Numbered from the stretch's first letter, positions 1 through 10,818 are shown. The stretch: 64,000 nt of DNA from Candidatus Thiothrix putei (GCA_029972225.1 CP124756.1:2152001-2216000), one strand, 5' to 3'. Program-made: numbers and translations. The notes: a model not told the origin generated them from the letters alone.

Positions 1-684
<684 letters not shown>

Positions 685-885
685 TCAGCAAAAGGATGGA
701 ATAATAGCGAAAATTGCGGGGGGATTCACCGCATCCTGCAAACTTTCCTACAAACTGCTACGTTGGGGGCAAGGTAGGGAACTTAATCGGCAAAGTTGTT
801 TTCCAATTAAAAGACGTTGGGCAATAAAGCAGCGAAAAGGCGGGGCTTTTACGGCTGCTCATCATAATATGGGGTTTAGTAAATC

Positions 886-3348
886 ATGATAAATGCTTTC
901 CATTGGGGGGGGAGCCGCTGGGCTATGGCTTTCTTACTGCTATTGGGGTTAATGGCGGTTAAACCAGCCTCAGCCTTCTACAACAGTCATTCTGCGTTGG
1001 GAACCAATACGAATGAAATCATGGATGACGATTCAAGCGTACCCTTCATTGATTTGATGAAAATGGCGTTGCCGTTTCGTGAAGCTCATCAATTGAATAA
1101 AGGTCATATCGAATACGATCGTTACGGCTGGCCTAAAAAGATTTCTGCGGGGGGGCAAGCAGGTACACGCTTTGTGAGTAAGTTACCTGCTGGCACTATC
1201 CCCAGTGGGCGTTACACCGTCTTATACGATGGTGAGGGTAAGTTAGAGTACCGCAATGATGCCGTCTTGGTGGAAAACATGCAGGGGCGGGACATCATTA
1301 CGCTTGAACCGGGCAAGGACAATGAGTTGAATGCCACGTTGTTCATTATGGCAACGAATCCAGCCAACCCGATACGCAATATCCGCATCCTGCCACCGGG
1401 TGGAATTTGCGGGAGTAACCCGTTTCAGCGTGTGGCTGGCGCAGGGCAGTGCCGGGGTGATTACCTGGCATTTGAACAGCACTCCAGCAAGATCATTTTC
1501 AATCCCGATTACCTGACCTATATGCGGGATTTCCGCGTGATTCGCTTTATGAACATGAGCGGTATTACCCGTAATCCGGTGTATGCGTGGGAAGACCGTG
1601 CCAGCATCGACCAGCAAACCTGGGGGGGCGCAGAGGGTATCCGTGGCGCACCCATGGAAGTCATGGTCGAACTTGCCAACCGTTTGCACGCTGATCCGTG
1701 GTTTTCCATGCCACATGCAGCGAGCAACGACTTTATTCGGCGTTTTGCTGAATACGTGCAGACAAACCTTGACCCAACTTTGAAGGTGTATGTGGAATAT
1801 TCCAACGAAGTCTGGAACGGTGTTTTCACCCAACACGCTTTCGCCAAGCAACAAGGGATGCAAATGGGGTTAGACCCTGATCCGAATCAGGCTGCGTATA
1901 AGTTTTATTCCAAACGTTCGGTGGATGTGTTTGGGATTTGGGAACAAGTGTTTCGTGGGAATAAACGGGTAGTACGGGTGATGTCAGGGCTGGTGGGCAG
2001 CACCCAAATGACCAAAACAGTGCTGTCCTACAACGGTGCTTACCGCTTTACCGATGCGTATGCTGTTGCACCCTATGTGTTTGGTGATGCGAATGCCTTA
2101 CGTCAGGCGCGTAGTGTGAATGATATTTTCCGGGTGATGACCGACCCGAAGTACCCACATTCCCTGCCTAATGAAATCAAGCTTATTGGCAAGCAAGCGG
2201 AGATGGCAAAAAGTTTCGGGGTTGATTTAATTGCCTATGAGGGTGGGCAACATTTGGTGGATATGACCACTAAATCCGATAGTCAGCACCCCAATAACTT
2301 GTTTTACGCCGCTAACCGTCACCCACAAATGGCCTCCATTTACCAACAACTGTTAGCCGGTTGGAAACAGGCGGGTGGCAAATTATTTGTACACTTTAGC
2401 TCCCCGCGTATTTACCGCAAATACGGTAGCTTTGGCACCAAGGAATACATTACCCAAGCGGATGCACAAGCACCAAAGCACCGTGCGTTAATGGCATTTA
2501 CCCGTGCTAACCCTTGTTGGTGGAATGGTTGTTCGGGTAACACTTTGGTACGCCAAGCGAAACCCGTCAGCACCTTGGAGGCATTGAAAACACAATCGGA
2601 ACCTTTGGATGCCACAGCACCACAATACGAACCAATCCACGGTGAACCTCCACCGTTCCCTATGGGCAATATTCCTCCAGAAGAGGCTATGCCCCCGCAA
2701 GCAGCCGTGCAACCAACGCTGGTCACCATGCGCAATGCACCGAGTGAGCAATACGTTGCAGGCGGTAATGCCCTTATTCGGCGGGTGCGTAATCCGGCAG
2801 ATGTTTGGCAAGGTGCGACAGCCTATCAACTGCGTAATATGTTGAATGGCAAAATAGATGGCACGACAGATTTAGCCGCCATGTGGCAAGCCAGTTGGGA
2901 TCAGCAAAACCTGTACCTGCGCATAGGTGTTGAAGATGACCGTCCGGGCATAAGTGATTCTACGTTGCCTTGGGAAGATGATGCGGTGGAACTTTATCTG
3001 GATGCGGATGCTTCCATGCGTCCACAATATGACCAATATAACGACTTCCACTTCATTTTTGACCTAAAAACTGGCACAGTTGTGTTGGGCAAAAACTCAC
3101 CTAAAATTGACCGTATGCCATTGACTCATAGCATGATACGTTCCAGTAATGGTTATATGTTGGATGTAACTTTGCCTTGGTCGGCTTTACAGGTTAACCC
3201 GCGTTCGGGGCAGCGCTTAGGGATAGATGTACACATTGACGACGACGATGACGGTGGTGATCGTGACGGTAAGTTGGCTTGGAAGGCCAAGCAAGACGAG
3301 TCTTGGCAAAATCCATCGTTATTCGGTGGGGTGATTTTGGGCGAATAA
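886..3348 (+). CDS. Secreted glycoside-hydrolase-like protein with C-terminal CBM9-like domain
   Basis: The 820-residue product starts with a probable Sec signal peptide (residues 1-30, ending KPASA). Residues ~190-560 look like a clan GH-A type TIM-barrel region. The segment VEYSNEVWN (303-311) contains an Asn-Glu pair (N307-E308) typical of the acid/base site of that clan, but I cannot assign a GH family or substrate. A Pro-rich linker (~600-640) leads to residues ~660-818, which resemble the CBM9/DOMON-like sugar-binding fold (alternating Trp, DDAVELYLDAD, IDVHIDDDDDGGD). An alternative ATG at 925 follows a better purine-rich stretch but would leave a signal peptide without a basic residue. 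It is probably exported and acts on or binds a polysaccharide. Confidence 0.75.
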   Translation: MINAFHWGGSRWAMAFLLLLGLMAVKPASAFYNSHSALGTNTNEIMDDDSSVPFIDLMKMALPFREAHQLNKGHIEYDRYGWPKKISAGGQAGTRFVSKLPAGTIPSGRYTVLYDGEGKLEYRNDAVLVENMQGRDIITLEPGKDNELNATLFIMATNPANPIRNIRILPPGGICGSNPFQRVAGAGQCRGDYLAFEQHSSKIIFNPDYLTYMRDFRVIRFMNMSGITRNPVYAWEDRASIDQQTWGGAEGIRGAPMEVMVELANRLHADPWFSMPHAASNDFIRRFAEYVQTNLDPTLKVYVEYSNEVWNGVFTQHAFAKQQGMQMGLDPDPNQAAYKFYSKRSVDVFGIWEQVFRGNKRVVRVMSGLVGSTQMTKTVLSYNGAYRFTDAYAVAPYVFGDANALRQARSVNDIFRVMTDPKYPHSLPNEIKLIGKQAEMAKSFGVDLIAYEGGQHLVDMTTKSDSQHPNNLFYAANRHPQMASIYQQLLAGWKQAGGKLFVHFSSPRIYRKYGSFGTKEYITQADAQAPKHRALMAFTRANPCWWNGCSGNTLVRQAKPVSTLEALKTQSEPLDATAPQYEPIHGEPPPFPMGNIPPEEAMPPQAAVQPTLVTMRNAPSEQYVAGGNALIRRVRNPADVWQGATAYQLRNMLNGKIDGTTDLAAMWQASWDQQNLYLRIGVEDDRPGISDSTLPWEDDAVELYLDADASMRPQYDQYNDFHFIFDLKTGTVVLGKNSPKIDRMPLTHSMIRSSNGYMLDVTLPWSALQVNPRSGQRLGIDVHIDDDDDGGDRDGKLAWKAKQDESWQNPSLFGGVILGE

Positions 3349-3375
3349 CAGCATTAATAACACGGGGAATTCACG

Positions 3376-3798
3376 ATGATGACATCAGAACTGCTGGCGG
3401 CTTACCATGCAGCACATTACCAAGTGCAAGATCCACAAGGGGCGTTTACGCTGAGAACGGATAGCCCTTCACCGGAGCTTGCCGCATTGCTGCGCACAAG
3501 AGGGCATAACTGTGCCGCTTTTATTACCGCTTGCAACCCACACAGTTGGCCGTTGAGTGAGGCTGAAAATGCCAGTGCTCAACAACAATTAGCGGCGGAG
3601 TTGGCACAATACGGGTACACCACTATTCCAGCCATTGGGTTAGACCCGGCGGGTGAGTGGCAAGGTGAGGCAAGCTTTCTTGTACCGGGCTTGGATTTAG
3701 AAAATGCCAAATCACTGGGTGAGCAATACGCACAAAACGCTATTTTATGGGCAGATGCGGAGACTGCTGTACCGCAATTGGTGGTATTAGCCGGATGA
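3376..3798 (+). CDS. DUF3293 domain-containing protein
   Basis: This small soluble protein of 140 residues has the DUF3293 signature: AAFITACNPHSWPLSEAEN in the middle, a second conserved block around IPAIGLDPAGEWQGEASFLVPGL, and a C-terminal stretch (NAILWADAETAVPQLVVL). The function of DUF3293 is unknown. Its stop overlaps the ATG of the following lprI-like gene (ATGA, 3795-3798), so the two are probably translationally coupled. The start follows a GGGGAATTCACG stretch with a weak Shine-Dalgarno. Confidence 0.8.
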   Translation: MMTSELLAAYHAAHYQVQDPQGAFTLRTDSPSPELAALLRTRGHNCAAFITACNPHSWPLSEAENASAQQQLAAELAQYGYTTIPAIGLDPAGEWQGEASFLVPGLDLENAKSLGEQYAQNAILWADAETAVPQLVVLAG

Positions 3799-4058
3799 AA
3801 CACTGCATTCGAGGTTTGCTATTAGTGGCAGCATTGGTATTACCGTTGCACAGCCATGCAGCCAGTTTCAATTGCGCCAAAGCCAAAACATGGTCAGAGA
3901 AAACCGTGTGTAATACCAAGCAATTGTCCAGTTTGGATGATCTGTTAGCGGTTTCATTCAAAAAAGCGTTGGAAAGCACTGACGATAAAGCTGCTTTGAA
4001 ATCGGCACAAGTTGCATGGCTGACGGATGAGCGTGATGTTTGCGAAGATATTGCTTGT

Positions 4059-5114
4059 GGCTCAATATGCGTTTCAGGGTCTTGTTTTCCCCGGCATTGC
4101 AAACGTGATGGATAGCGGTAAAGTTAGTCATTTCCGATAGCCAAGGAGAGGCTTTATGACCTCGCTCATCAGTATTTCCAGCCTGACCAGTGATGCCGCC
4201 TGTTTCGAGCAAGTCCGTTCCGTGCGTTGGCCTAATGGGGTGATTTGTCCGCACTGCGGTTCACAGGACACTATCCGTCGAGGCAAGGATGACACCCAGC
4301 AGGAACGCCAGCGTTACCAGTGTAAGGATTGCCAAAAGCGTTTTGATGACCTGACGGGCACGGTGTTTGAAGGCCACCACCAGCCGCTGAAGGTGTGGGT
4401 GTTGTGCCTGTACCTGATGTCGTTGAACCTGTCCAACCAACAAATCGCCCGCGAATTGGGGTTGAACAAGGATGATGTTCAGGCGATGACGGAACAGTTA
4501 CGGCGTGGTGTCGAGAAAAAAACGCCAGTAAACCTGTTTGGGAATGTTGAATTTGATGAGGTTTATGTCAAGGCTGGACACAAGGGAAACCCCGAAGCCG
4601 TCGCGGATGCTGGGCGTGAAGGTCGCCGCCGCGCCCTGAAAGGTGCGCCGGGGCGTGGGACACTGGAAAAGGACAAACCACCCATTTTCGGCATGATCCA
4701 GCGTTCCGGGGAGGTCGTGATCCGTATGCTGGCGAATGTGAAACAGACGACGATCAAGCCGTTGATTGTGGAAACGGTGGCAGCAGGCACGCTGGTCTAC
4801 ACCGATGAGTACAACATTTACAGCCGATTGGAAGAATGGGGCTATGCCCACAAAACCGTCAACCATGGCGCAGGCGAATATGCCCGTGACGAAGATGGTG
4901 ACGGTTTCCATGAAGTCCACGTCAATACGATGGAAGGTTTTTGGTCACTGTTACGCTCATGGTTACGACCTCATCGGGGGATCTCACAAGAAAAGCTACC
5001 GTGTTACCTTGCATTCTTCGAGTCTCTTCACAACATCAGGAAACGGGGGCAAGCTGCCTTACAGTCCTTGCTTTCGCTGCTGTTGGGATAAGACCCTGAA
5101 ACGCATATTGAGCC
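4059..5114 (+). mobile_element. IS1595-family insertion sequence (1056 bp)
   Basis: The element is bounded by perfect 25-bp terminal inverted repeats at 4059-4083 and 5090-5114, starting GGCTCAATATGCG. It is flanked by an exact 8-bp direct repeat TTGCTTGT at 4051-4058 and 5115-5122. An 8-bp target duplication is the known habit of the IS1595 family. It carries one transposase gene. Perfect ends, a perfect target duplication and an intact transposase suggest a recent and possibly still mobile copy. Confidence 0.95.
4156..5091 (+). CDS. IS1595-family transposase (ISXO2-like DDE)
   Basis: The 311-residue protein has an N-terminal zinc ribbon (CPHCGSQD ... CKDCQKRF, residues ~32-57) and a helix-turn-helix-like segment (LSNQQIARELGLNKDDVQ). 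The ISXO2-like catalytic domain shows an acidic residue in EFDEVYV (~130), one in VYTDEYN (~216) and a glutamate in HVNTMEGFWS. An AAGGAG Shine-Dalgarno at ~4143 supports ATG 4156. It is the only gene of the element and appears intact. The stop codon lies at the inner edge of the right inverted repeat. Confidence 0.93.
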   Translation: MTSLISISSLTSDAACFEQVRSVRWPNGVICPHCGSQDTIRRGKDDTQQERQRYQCKDCQKRFDDLTGTVFEGHHQPLKVWVLCLYLMSLNLSNQQIARELGLNKDDVQAMTEQLRRGVEKKTPVNLFGNVEFDEVYVKAGHKGNPEAVADAGREGRRRALKGAPGRGTLEKDKPPIFGMIQRSGEVVIRMLANVKQTTIKPLIVETVAAGTLVYTDEYNIYSRLEEWGYAHKTVNHGAGEYARDEDGDGFHEVHVNTMEGFWSLLRSWLRPHRGISQEKLPCYLAFFESLHNIRKRGQAALQSLLSLLLG

Positions 5115-5741
5115 TTGCTTGTTTAAAAGCAGTTTACACGGCTCGCCTTGCGGTACTGAATGAGATTATTGCCAGTGCTGAAGAGTCCGTAACAGAACAC
5201 GATAGCGATGAAGTGAGTGGTGGTTGGTATCAAGCTATTGCTAAACCTAACTTGACGGTACGCAAAAGCGCAGATGTTACTGGTAAAAAGCTCGGCAATG
5301 TTCCCTATGGCGGTAAAGTAAAGGTCTTAGAGTTCACCGATAAAACCGATTCGATTGGAGGGCGTGCGGGTACGTGGGTAAAGATCGAATGGCAAGGTAA
5401 GAGTGCTTACGCCTTTGATGCTTTTCTGGAAAAACTGCCTGTGGCTGATAGTGATAAAGCTGACGAATCTGACACCACTAAGGCAAGTAAAACCTTGGAA
5501 GGACTCATCACCTCCTATGAATGTGGCGACAATTGCTATTTGGTGATCACAGACAAGCAAGGCGAGCAACATTCAGGCTTGTGTACGGCAACGCTATGTG
5601 AACCTTGGAACGAGGTGGCGGAAATGCCAACCAAGTTCCAGAATCAAAAGGTGAAAGTCACTGTAGGTACAGGAACCCAATACGACGGCGGCGGCAACGT
5701 GATGGGTGAGATGGATGCATTTGAAACGATTAAGTTACTGA

Positions 5742-5779
5742 AATAACCGCAGTCGCAAGCAAGGTGCGGTGCGGTTATT
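5742..5779. other. Inverted repeat after the LprI/SH3 pseudogene
   Basis: Perfect 10-bp arms AATAACCGCA (5742-5751) and TGCGGTTATT (5770-5779) flank an 18-base loop. The left arm overlaps the stop codon of the pseudogene. No T-run follows, so it is not a classical rho-independent terminator; it may protect or process the 3' end. Confidence 0.45.
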
Positions 5780-5796
5780 GAGTGGGTTCTATGCAT

Positions 5797-5817
5797 GGCG
5801 GGCTATATCAGCCCGCC
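5797..5817. terminator. GC-rich hairpin between converging LprI/SH3 remnant and proS
   Basis: An 8-bp GC-rich stem, GGCGGGCT/AGCCCGCC, with a 5-base loop overlaps the proS stop codon. Neither side has a strong T-tract (the plus side continues AGTTTCCCTTG). It could be a weak bidirectional terminator for the converging genes. Confidence 0.35.
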
Positions 5818-7526
5818 AGTTTCCCTTGTATAAACGCTAAAATATCGGCAACCGGTATTTTCACTGCATCACCACCGCTGCGAGCTTTGTATTCCAATTC
5901 ACCGGCTTGCAGGCCACGTTCTGAAATAATGACGCGGTGTGGAATGCCTAGTAATTCGTGGTCAGCAAACATCGCACCGGGGCGCAAGGCACGGTCATCC
6001 AGTAACACATCCACACCCACTGCCTGCAATTGCGCATACAGATCTTCTGCTTTCGCGGCAACATCCGGTGATTTCTGCATGTTCAAGGGCGCAATGACCA
6101 CCGTGAATGGCGCAATCGCCGCAGGCCAGCGGATACCGAATTCGTCGTTATTCTGCTCAATCGCGGAGGCGACGACACGCGAAACGCCGATGCCGTAGCA
6201 ACCCATCGTCATCACTTGCGCACGTCCGCTTTCATCCAGCACTGTCGCGTTGAGTTTTGATGAATAGGTTTTGCCTAACTGGAAAATATGCCCGACTTCA
6301 ATACCGCGCACAATGGAGAGCGTGCCGCACCCGTCGGGACTGGGGTCGCCTTCGATGACATTGCGCAAATCGGCCACTTTTGGTAGAGCAACATCGCGTT
6401 CCCAGTTGATGCCGAAGAAGTGTTTGCCGTCGATATTCGCGCCTGCGCCGAAGTCAGACATATTTGCGACTGTGCGGTCAGCAACCACCGGAATCTTTAA
6501 ACCGACCGGGCCTAAGGAGCCGGGGCCTGCACCAATTAGCGGACGAATTTCATCTTCACGGGCAAAGCGCAATGGCACAGCAACGCCGGGGATTTTTTCC
6601 GCTTTGATTTCGTTCAAGGTATGATCGCCGCGTACTAGCAGTGCGACAAAATCGTATTCTGCATCTTCGGCAGCAGCCACGATCAGGGTTTTGATGGTTT
6701 TTTCAATTGGTAAGCCGAATTGTTCCACCAATTCCTCGATAGTTTTAGCGTTAGGCGTATCGACTTCACGCATTGTCTCCGTCGGGGCGGCGCGTTCGGC
6801 AATCAGGCAAACCGCTTCTGCCAATTCGATATTCGCGGCGTAGTTGCTGCCACTGGCGAAGGCAATCGCATCTTCACCGGAATCAGCCAATACATGGAAT
6901 TCGTGCGAAGCGTTGCCCCCGATCGAGCCGGTATCCGCTTGCACCGGGCGGAAATCCAAGCCCAACCGCTGGAAGATGCGCGAATACGCCGCGTACATGG
7001 CGTCATAGGTTTCTTGCAGCGATTCTTGGGTGAGGTGGAAGGAATACGCATCCTTCATCAAGAATTCACGCGCGCGCATCACGCCAAAACGCGGGCGCAC
7101 TTCGTCACGGAATTTGGTTTGAATCTGGTAGAAATTGATCGGCAATTGCTTGTAGCTGCTCAATTCTTTGCGGGCGTAATCGGTAATGATTTCTTCGTGG
7201 GTTGGGCCGTAGCAAAAATCACGGCTGTGACGGTCACGAATGCGCAGCAATTCTGCCCCGTACTTTTCCCAACGACCGGATTCTTGCCAGAGTTCGGCGG
7301 GTTGGATGGAGGGCATCAGCACTTCTATCGCACCCGCGTTGTTCATTTCTTCGCGCACGATAGCTTCGACTTTGCGCAATACGCGCAAGCCATACGGCAT
7401 CCACGTATACAGACCGGAAGCGAGGCGGCGAATCATGCCAGCGCGTAGCATTAATTGGTGGCTGATGACTTCGGCATCGGCGGGCGTTTCGCGCAGGGTG
7501 GTGAGGGGGAATCGGGAAACTCGCAT
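5808..7526 (-). CDS. proS: Prolyl-tRNA synthetase
   Basis: ProS charges tRNA-Pro with proline in the cytoplasm. The 572-residue protein is the bacterial long form. Class II motif 1 lies around [24 protein letters not shown] and motif 2 around [28 protein letters not shown] YbaK-type editing insertion spans ~residues 230-390, and motif 3 lies around [16 protein letters not shown]. The C-terminal anticodon-binding domain includes [23 protein letters not shown]. Length and start match the family. It is divergent from cydA across about 350 bases. Confidence 0.97.
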   Translation of the reverse strand: MRVSRFPLTTLRETPADAEVISHQLMLRAGMIRRLASGLYTWMPYGLRVLRKVEAIVREEMNNAGAIEVLMPSIQPAELWQESGRWEKYGAELLRIRDRHSRDFCYGPTHEEIITDYARKELSSYKQLPINFYQIQTKFRDEVRPRFGVMRAREFLMKDAYSFHLTQESLQETYDAMYAAYSRIFQRLGLDFRPVQADTGSIGGNASHEFHVLADSGEDAIAFASGSNYAANIELAEAVCLIAERAAPTETMREVDTPNAKTIEELVEQFGLPIEKTIKTLIVAAAEDAEYDFVALLVRGDHTLNEIKAEKIPGVAVPLRFAREDEIRPLIGAGPGSLGPVGLKIPVVADRTVANMSDFGAGANIDGKHFFGINWERDVALPKVADLRNVIEGDPSPDGCGTLSIVRGIEVGHIFQLGKTYSSKLNATVLDESGRAQVMTMGCYGIGVSRVVASAIEQNNDEFGIRWPAAIAPFTVVIAPLNMQKSPDVAAKAEDLYAQLQAVGVDVLLDDRALRPGAMFADHELLGIPHRVIISERGLQAGELEYKARSGGDAVKIPVADILAFIQGKLAG

Positions 7527-7879
7527 GGTGTTGTCTTCTATCCGGTGTGTGAAAGGGGTGATTATAGATTTCGTGGCAGATTTGCGAAACCCCTATAGTG
7601 CCGTGGCGTATATGTTGATGAATCAAGTCAGAATTACTCACTAAATTTGATGGAAATCAATGTTGTTGCATTGCGCTTCAGAGTAGATTCGGCCCACAAC
7701 AGGTAAGAGTCTGAGGAGGTGGCAAGCGGGTAGAGTGGTGTGGCATTTCACCTGCGAAGTGAGTGTGATGCTATGAGCATCTGTTGATCTGCAAAGCTAA
7801 GTATATGTTTGTTAATAATTAAATAATTTGGCATCTTTTTTGCTTTGTTCGCGATGAAGTTTTTAATGCGCTAGAGGTA
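7527..7879. other. proS-cydA divergent intergenic region (353 bp)
   Basis: There is no gene here. The left part holds the candidate proS promoter. The right part (about 7795-7835) is AT-rich, with GTTTGTTAATAATTAAAT, loosely like ArcA-type sites known upstream of cyd operons, and a TTGAT half-site near 7785. These are resemblances only. No clear -35/-10 pair for cydA could be fixed. An AGAGGT stretch at ~7872 is the likely cydA Shine-Dalgarno. Confidence 0.3.
7561..7588 (-). promoter_or_regulatory. Candidate proS promoter
   Basis: On the minus strand a perfect TATAAT (plus-strand ATTATA 7561-7566) lies 16 bases from TTCGCA (7583-7588), a poor -35. Transcription would start roughly 30 bases upstream of the proS ATG. 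Support is mainly the -10 element. Confidence 0.4.
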
Positions 7880-9490
7880 ATGCTATTTATGGTAACCGAT
7901 GAAGTCGTCGATCTCTCGCGGCTGCAATTTGCAGTCACTGCCCTTTACCATTTCCTGTTTGTCCCCTTGACGCTTGGCATGACCTTCATGCTGGCGATCA
8001 TGGAGTCGGTCTATGTGATGACCGGCAAGCAAATCTACAAGGACATGGTGAAATTCTGGGGCAAACTATTCGGTATTAACTTCGCGCTCGGTGTCACTAC
8101 TGGCCTGACAATGGAATTTCAGTTCGGCACGAACTGGGCATATTACTCACACTATGTCGGTGACGTGTTCGGCGCACCGCTGGCCATTGAAGGTTTAATG
8201 GCCTTCTTCCTCGAATCGACCTTCGTCGGTTTGTTCTTCTTTGGTTGGGATCGCTTGAGCAAAGTGCAACATTTATCTGTCACTTGGTTGATGGCGATTG
8301 GCACGAATCTTTCTGCGCTGTGGATTTTGATTGCGAATGGCTGGATGCAAAATCCGGTGGGTGCAATCTTTAGCCATGAAACCATGCGCATGGAAATGGT
8401 GGATTTCGCCGCTGTCTTGCTAAATCCGGTTGCGCAAGTGAAGTTTATTCACACGGTTGCAGCAGGTTATGTGACGGGAGCAATGTTCGTGTTGTCGATC
8501 AGTGCGTGGTACATCCTCAAAGGGCGTGATCTTGGGTTTGCGAAACGTTCGTTTGCGGTGGCGGCGGGTTTCGGTATGGCTTCCATCCTCTCGGTTATTT
8601 TGCTGGGTGATGAAAGCGGTTATGAAGCGGGTGACGTGCAAAAAATGAAACTCGCGGCGATTGAAGCGGAATGGGAAACCCACCCCGCACCGGCGGGTTT
8701 CAACCTGATTGCTTTCCCGGATCAGGAAAAGGGCGAGAACAGTTTTGAGGTGAAAATCCCTTACGCACTCGGTCTGATTGCCACCCGCTCGCTGACGGAA
8801 GAGGTGAAGGGTATCAATGATTTGGTCGAGGAAAATACCCAGCGCATCCGTAACGGGATTTTGGCTTACGACCTGTTCCTGAAAATGCGGGCAGGCACTG
8901 CGAGTGATGTGGATAAGGAAAGTTTTGAGCGGTTGCGGGTTGACCTAGGTTACGGTTTGCTATTGAAGCGTTACACCCCGAATGTGGTGGATGCGACCGA
9001 GGCGCAAATCCAAATGGCGGCGAAAGACACTGTGCCACACGTTGCACCGTTGTTCTGGACATTCCGCATTATGGTGGCTTCGGGCTTCTTTATGTTGATG
9101 GTGTTTGCGCTGTCATTCTATTACACCGCGAAAAAGACCGCGTTTGAAAAGCGTTGGTTGATGCGTTTGGCGTTCTTCAGCTTGCCGTTGCCCTGGATTG
9201 CGATTGAATCCGGTTGGTTTGTGGCGGAATACGGGCGTCAACCTTGGGCGATTGGGGAGGTGTTGCCAACGTTCTTGGGTACTTCAACGCTGACGGAGTG
9301 GGATTTGATTGGGTCAATTGCTGGCTTTGTATTCTTCTACACCATTTTGCTAGTGGCGGAAATGTACTTAATGATCAAGTTTGCCAAACAAGGCCCCAGC
9401 AGCCTGCACACCGGGCGCTACTACTTTGAGAAGCACGGTGGCGGTCACGCGGGTGCGGTTTACGCTGATAAAATGAACGATCAGGTCTAA
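7880..9490 (+). CDS. cydA: Cytochrome bd ubiquinol oxidase subunit I
   Basis: CydA carries haems b558, b595 and d and oxidises quinol in the inner membrane, reducing O2 to water without pumping protons. The 536-residue sequence follows the E. coli-type long Q-loop form: [21 protein letters not shown] at the N-terminus (haem b595 His), [16 protein letters not shown] (b558 His), a long loop at ~250-380, and the hallmark [13 protein letters not shown]. Start ATG 7880 or ATG 7889 ([13 protein letters not shown]) are both possible; the second matches family length slightly better. It is the first gene of cydABX, with ten bases to cydB. Confidence 0.97.
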   Translation: MLFMVTDEVVDLSRLQFAVTALYHFLFVPLTLGMTFMLAIMESVYVMTGKQIYKDMVKFWGKLFGINFALGVTTGLTMEFQFGTNWAYYSHYVGDVFGAPLAIEGLMAFFLESTFVGLFFFGWDRLSKVQHLSVTWLMAIGTNLSALWILIANGWMQNPVGAIFSHETMRMEMVDFAAVLLNPVAQVKFIHTVAAGYVTGAMFVLSISAWYILKGRDLGFAKRSFAVAAGFGMASILSVILLGDESGYEAGDVQKMKLAAIEAEWETHPAPAGFNLIAFPDQEKGENSFEVKIPYALGLIATRSLTEEVKGINDLVEENTQRIRNGILAYDLFLKMRAGTASDVDKESFERLRVDLGYGLLLKRYTPNVVDATEAQIQMAAKDTVPHVAPLFWTFRIMVASGFFMLMVFALSFYYTAKKTAFEKRWLMRLAFFSLPLPWIAIESGWFVAEYGRQPWAIGEVLPTFLGTSTLTEWDLIGSIAGFVFFYTILLVAEMYLMIKFAKQGPSSLHTGRYYFEKHGGGHAGAVYADKMNDQV

Positions 9491-9500
9491 GGAGCAAACC

Positions 9501-10646
9501 ATGATTTTTGATTACGAAACGTTTAAGTTGATCTGGTGGGTATTGGTCGGCGTGCTGTTTATTGGCTTTGCCTTGACCGATGGCTTCGATATGGGCGTGG
9601 GTGCGTTGTTGCGCTATGTCGGCAGAAATGACGAGGAGCGCCGTGTGGCAATCAATGCGATTGCGCCGCATTGGGATGGCAATCAGGTGTGGTTGATTCT
9701 GGCGGCGGGGGCGATTTTTGCGGCTTGGCCGATTACCTTTGGTGCGTCGTTTTCGACGTTTTATTGGGCGTTGGTATTGACCTTGTTTTCGCTGTTTTTC
9801 CGTCCGGTGGGCTTTGATTACCGTTCTAAAATTGCGGATACGCGCTGGCGGAATACGTGGGATTGGGGGTTGGTGATCGCGGGTGTTGTGCCGCCATTGG
9901 TCATCGGCGTGGCGTTTGGCAATTTGTTGCTGGGTGTGCCGTTTGCGTTTGACGAGTTTTTGCGAATTACGACTTACGGCTCGTTCTTTAAGTTGTTCCA
10001 CCCATTTGCGGTGTTGGTGGGCTTGGTGAGTTTGCTGATGTTTACCATGCAGGGTGCGACGTATTTAATGCTGCGTACTGATGATGTGGTGTATGAGCGT
10101 TCACGTAAGGCGGCGCGATGGACAGCGGCTGGGGTGATTATCACCTTCGGGCTGGCGGGCATTTGGTTGTGGGCAGGGATTGATGGTTATGCGATTGTGC
10201 AAGAGCCGCCCCATGATTCACTGCCGAATCCGGTAGCGAAAACCGTTGTGCCGATGGCGGGCGCATGGTTGGCGAATTACAGCACGTATCCGTTGGCAAT
10301 TGCTGCGCCGTTGGCGGGTTTCGTTGGGGCATTCGGGGTATTGATGCTGGCAAGTGGTAAAGGTCGCCCGGTATTGAGTTTCGTCCATAGCTCTTTGTGC
10401 TTGATTGGGGTGATCATGACGGCGGGTGTTTCCTTGTTCCCGTTTGTGATGCCTTCCAGCTTGAACCCGAACCACAGTTTGACGATTTGGGATTCGGCTT
10501 CCAGCCATTTGACGTTGGCGATTATGTTCTGGGCGGCGATGATTTTTGTGCCATTGATTCTGTTCTACACCATTTGGTGCTACAAACAGATGTGGGGCAA
10601 GATTACCGTTAAATTCATCCGTGAAAATGATCACGCCGTTTATTAA
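9501..10646 (+). CDS. cydB: Cytochrome bd ubiquinol oxidase subunit II
   Basis: The second core subunit of the bd oxidase is 381 residues with about eight or nine membrane helices. Family hallmarks are LTDGFDMGVGALL near the N-terminus, IAPHWDGNQVWLI, and a C-terminal HSLTIWDSASS block. An AAGGAG Shine-Dalgarno precedes ATG 9501. It lies between cydA (10-base gap) and cydX (12-base gap), giving a typical operon. Confidence 0.97.
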   Translation: MIFDYETFKLIWWVLVGVLFIGFALTDGFDMGVGALLRYVGRNDEERRVAINAIAPHWDGNQVWLILAAGAIFAAWPITFGASFSTFYWALVLTLFSLFFRPVGFDYRSKIADTRWRNTWDWGLVIAGVVPPLVIGVAFGNLLLGVPFAFDEFLRITTYGSFFKLFHPFAVLVGLVSLLMFTMQGATYLMLRTDDVVYERSRKAARWTAAGVIITFGLAGIWLWAGIDGYAIVQEPPHDSLPNPVAKTVVPMAGAWLANYSTYPLAIAAPLAGFVGAFGVLMLASGKGRPVLSFVHSSLCLIGVIMTAGVSLFPFVMPSSLNPNHSLTIWDSASSHLTLAIMFWAAMIFVPLILFYTIWCYKQMWGKITVKFIRENDHAVY

Positions 10647-10658
10647 GGAGATTTTAGC

Positions 10659-10769
10659 ATGTGGTATTTTGCTTGGTTACTCGGCGTATTGCTGGCGTGT
10701 TCCTTCGGTATCATTAACGTGATGTGGCTGGAGTTTCATGGCGGCTTGGATACGGATGATGAAAAGTAA
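10659..10769 (+). CDS. cydX: Cytochrome bd small subunit CydX
   Basis: This 36-residue single-helix protein reads MWYFAWLLGVLLACSFGI at its start, almost identical to the E. coli CydX N-terminus (MWYFAWILGTLLACSFG). It ends with an acidic tail LDTDDEK. CydX binds CydA and stabilises the haems. AAGGAG at 10645-10650 is a strong ribosome site eight bases before the ATG. A rho-independent terminator follows, so cydABX forms a complete unit. Confidence 0.95.
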   Translation: MWYFAWLLGVLLACSFGIINVMWLEFHGGLDTDDEK

Positions 10770-10794
10770 GGCGTGAAGCACGTCTGAGAAAAGG

Positions 10795-10818
10795 GGAGTG
10801 CTGCGGCACTCCTTTTTT
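10795..10818 (+). terminator. Rho-independent terminator after cydX
   Basis: A 7-bp stem GGAGTGC/GCACTCC with loop TGCG is followed by six T. It ends the cydABX transcript before the Uma2 gene. Confidence 0.85.

Larger units (their letters stand above)
3795..5746 (+). pseudogene. LprI-like / SH3-domain envelope protein, interrupted by an IS1595-type element
   Basis: The gene begins at ATG 3795 with a signal peptide (MKHCIRGLLLVAALVLPLHS, mature start near ASFNCAKA). It has the Cys-rich LprI-type motif (FNCAKAKTWSEKTVCNTKQL ... VCEDIAC), seen in lysozyme-inhibitor-like proteins. An insertion at 4058/4059 breaks it. Removing 4059-5114 and one 8-bp target copy rejoins codon 88 (...CEDIAC) to LKAVYTARLAVLNE in frame and yields a 295-residue protein. 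The distal part holds a bacterial SH3 domain (WYQAIAKPNLTVRKSADVTG...) and an ~85-residue C-terminal domain with a CGDNCYLVI motif. At present only a ~106-residue N-terminal fragment can be made. An open frame from 4766 into the distal part overlaps the transposase and is an artefact. Confidence 0.85.

Noticed and set aside
4766-5746. Single long frame joining transposase sequence to the SH3 protein
   Set aside because: Its first ~110 residues are an out-of-frame reading of the IS1595 transposase. The real gene continues from 3795-4058.
6720-7448. 242-codon frame antisense to proS
   Set aside because: It is a shadow of a secure essential gene, with no recognisable domain.
9375-10001. 208-codon frame antisense to cydAB
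   Set aside because: Arg/His/Gln-rich composition typical of an antisense shadow.
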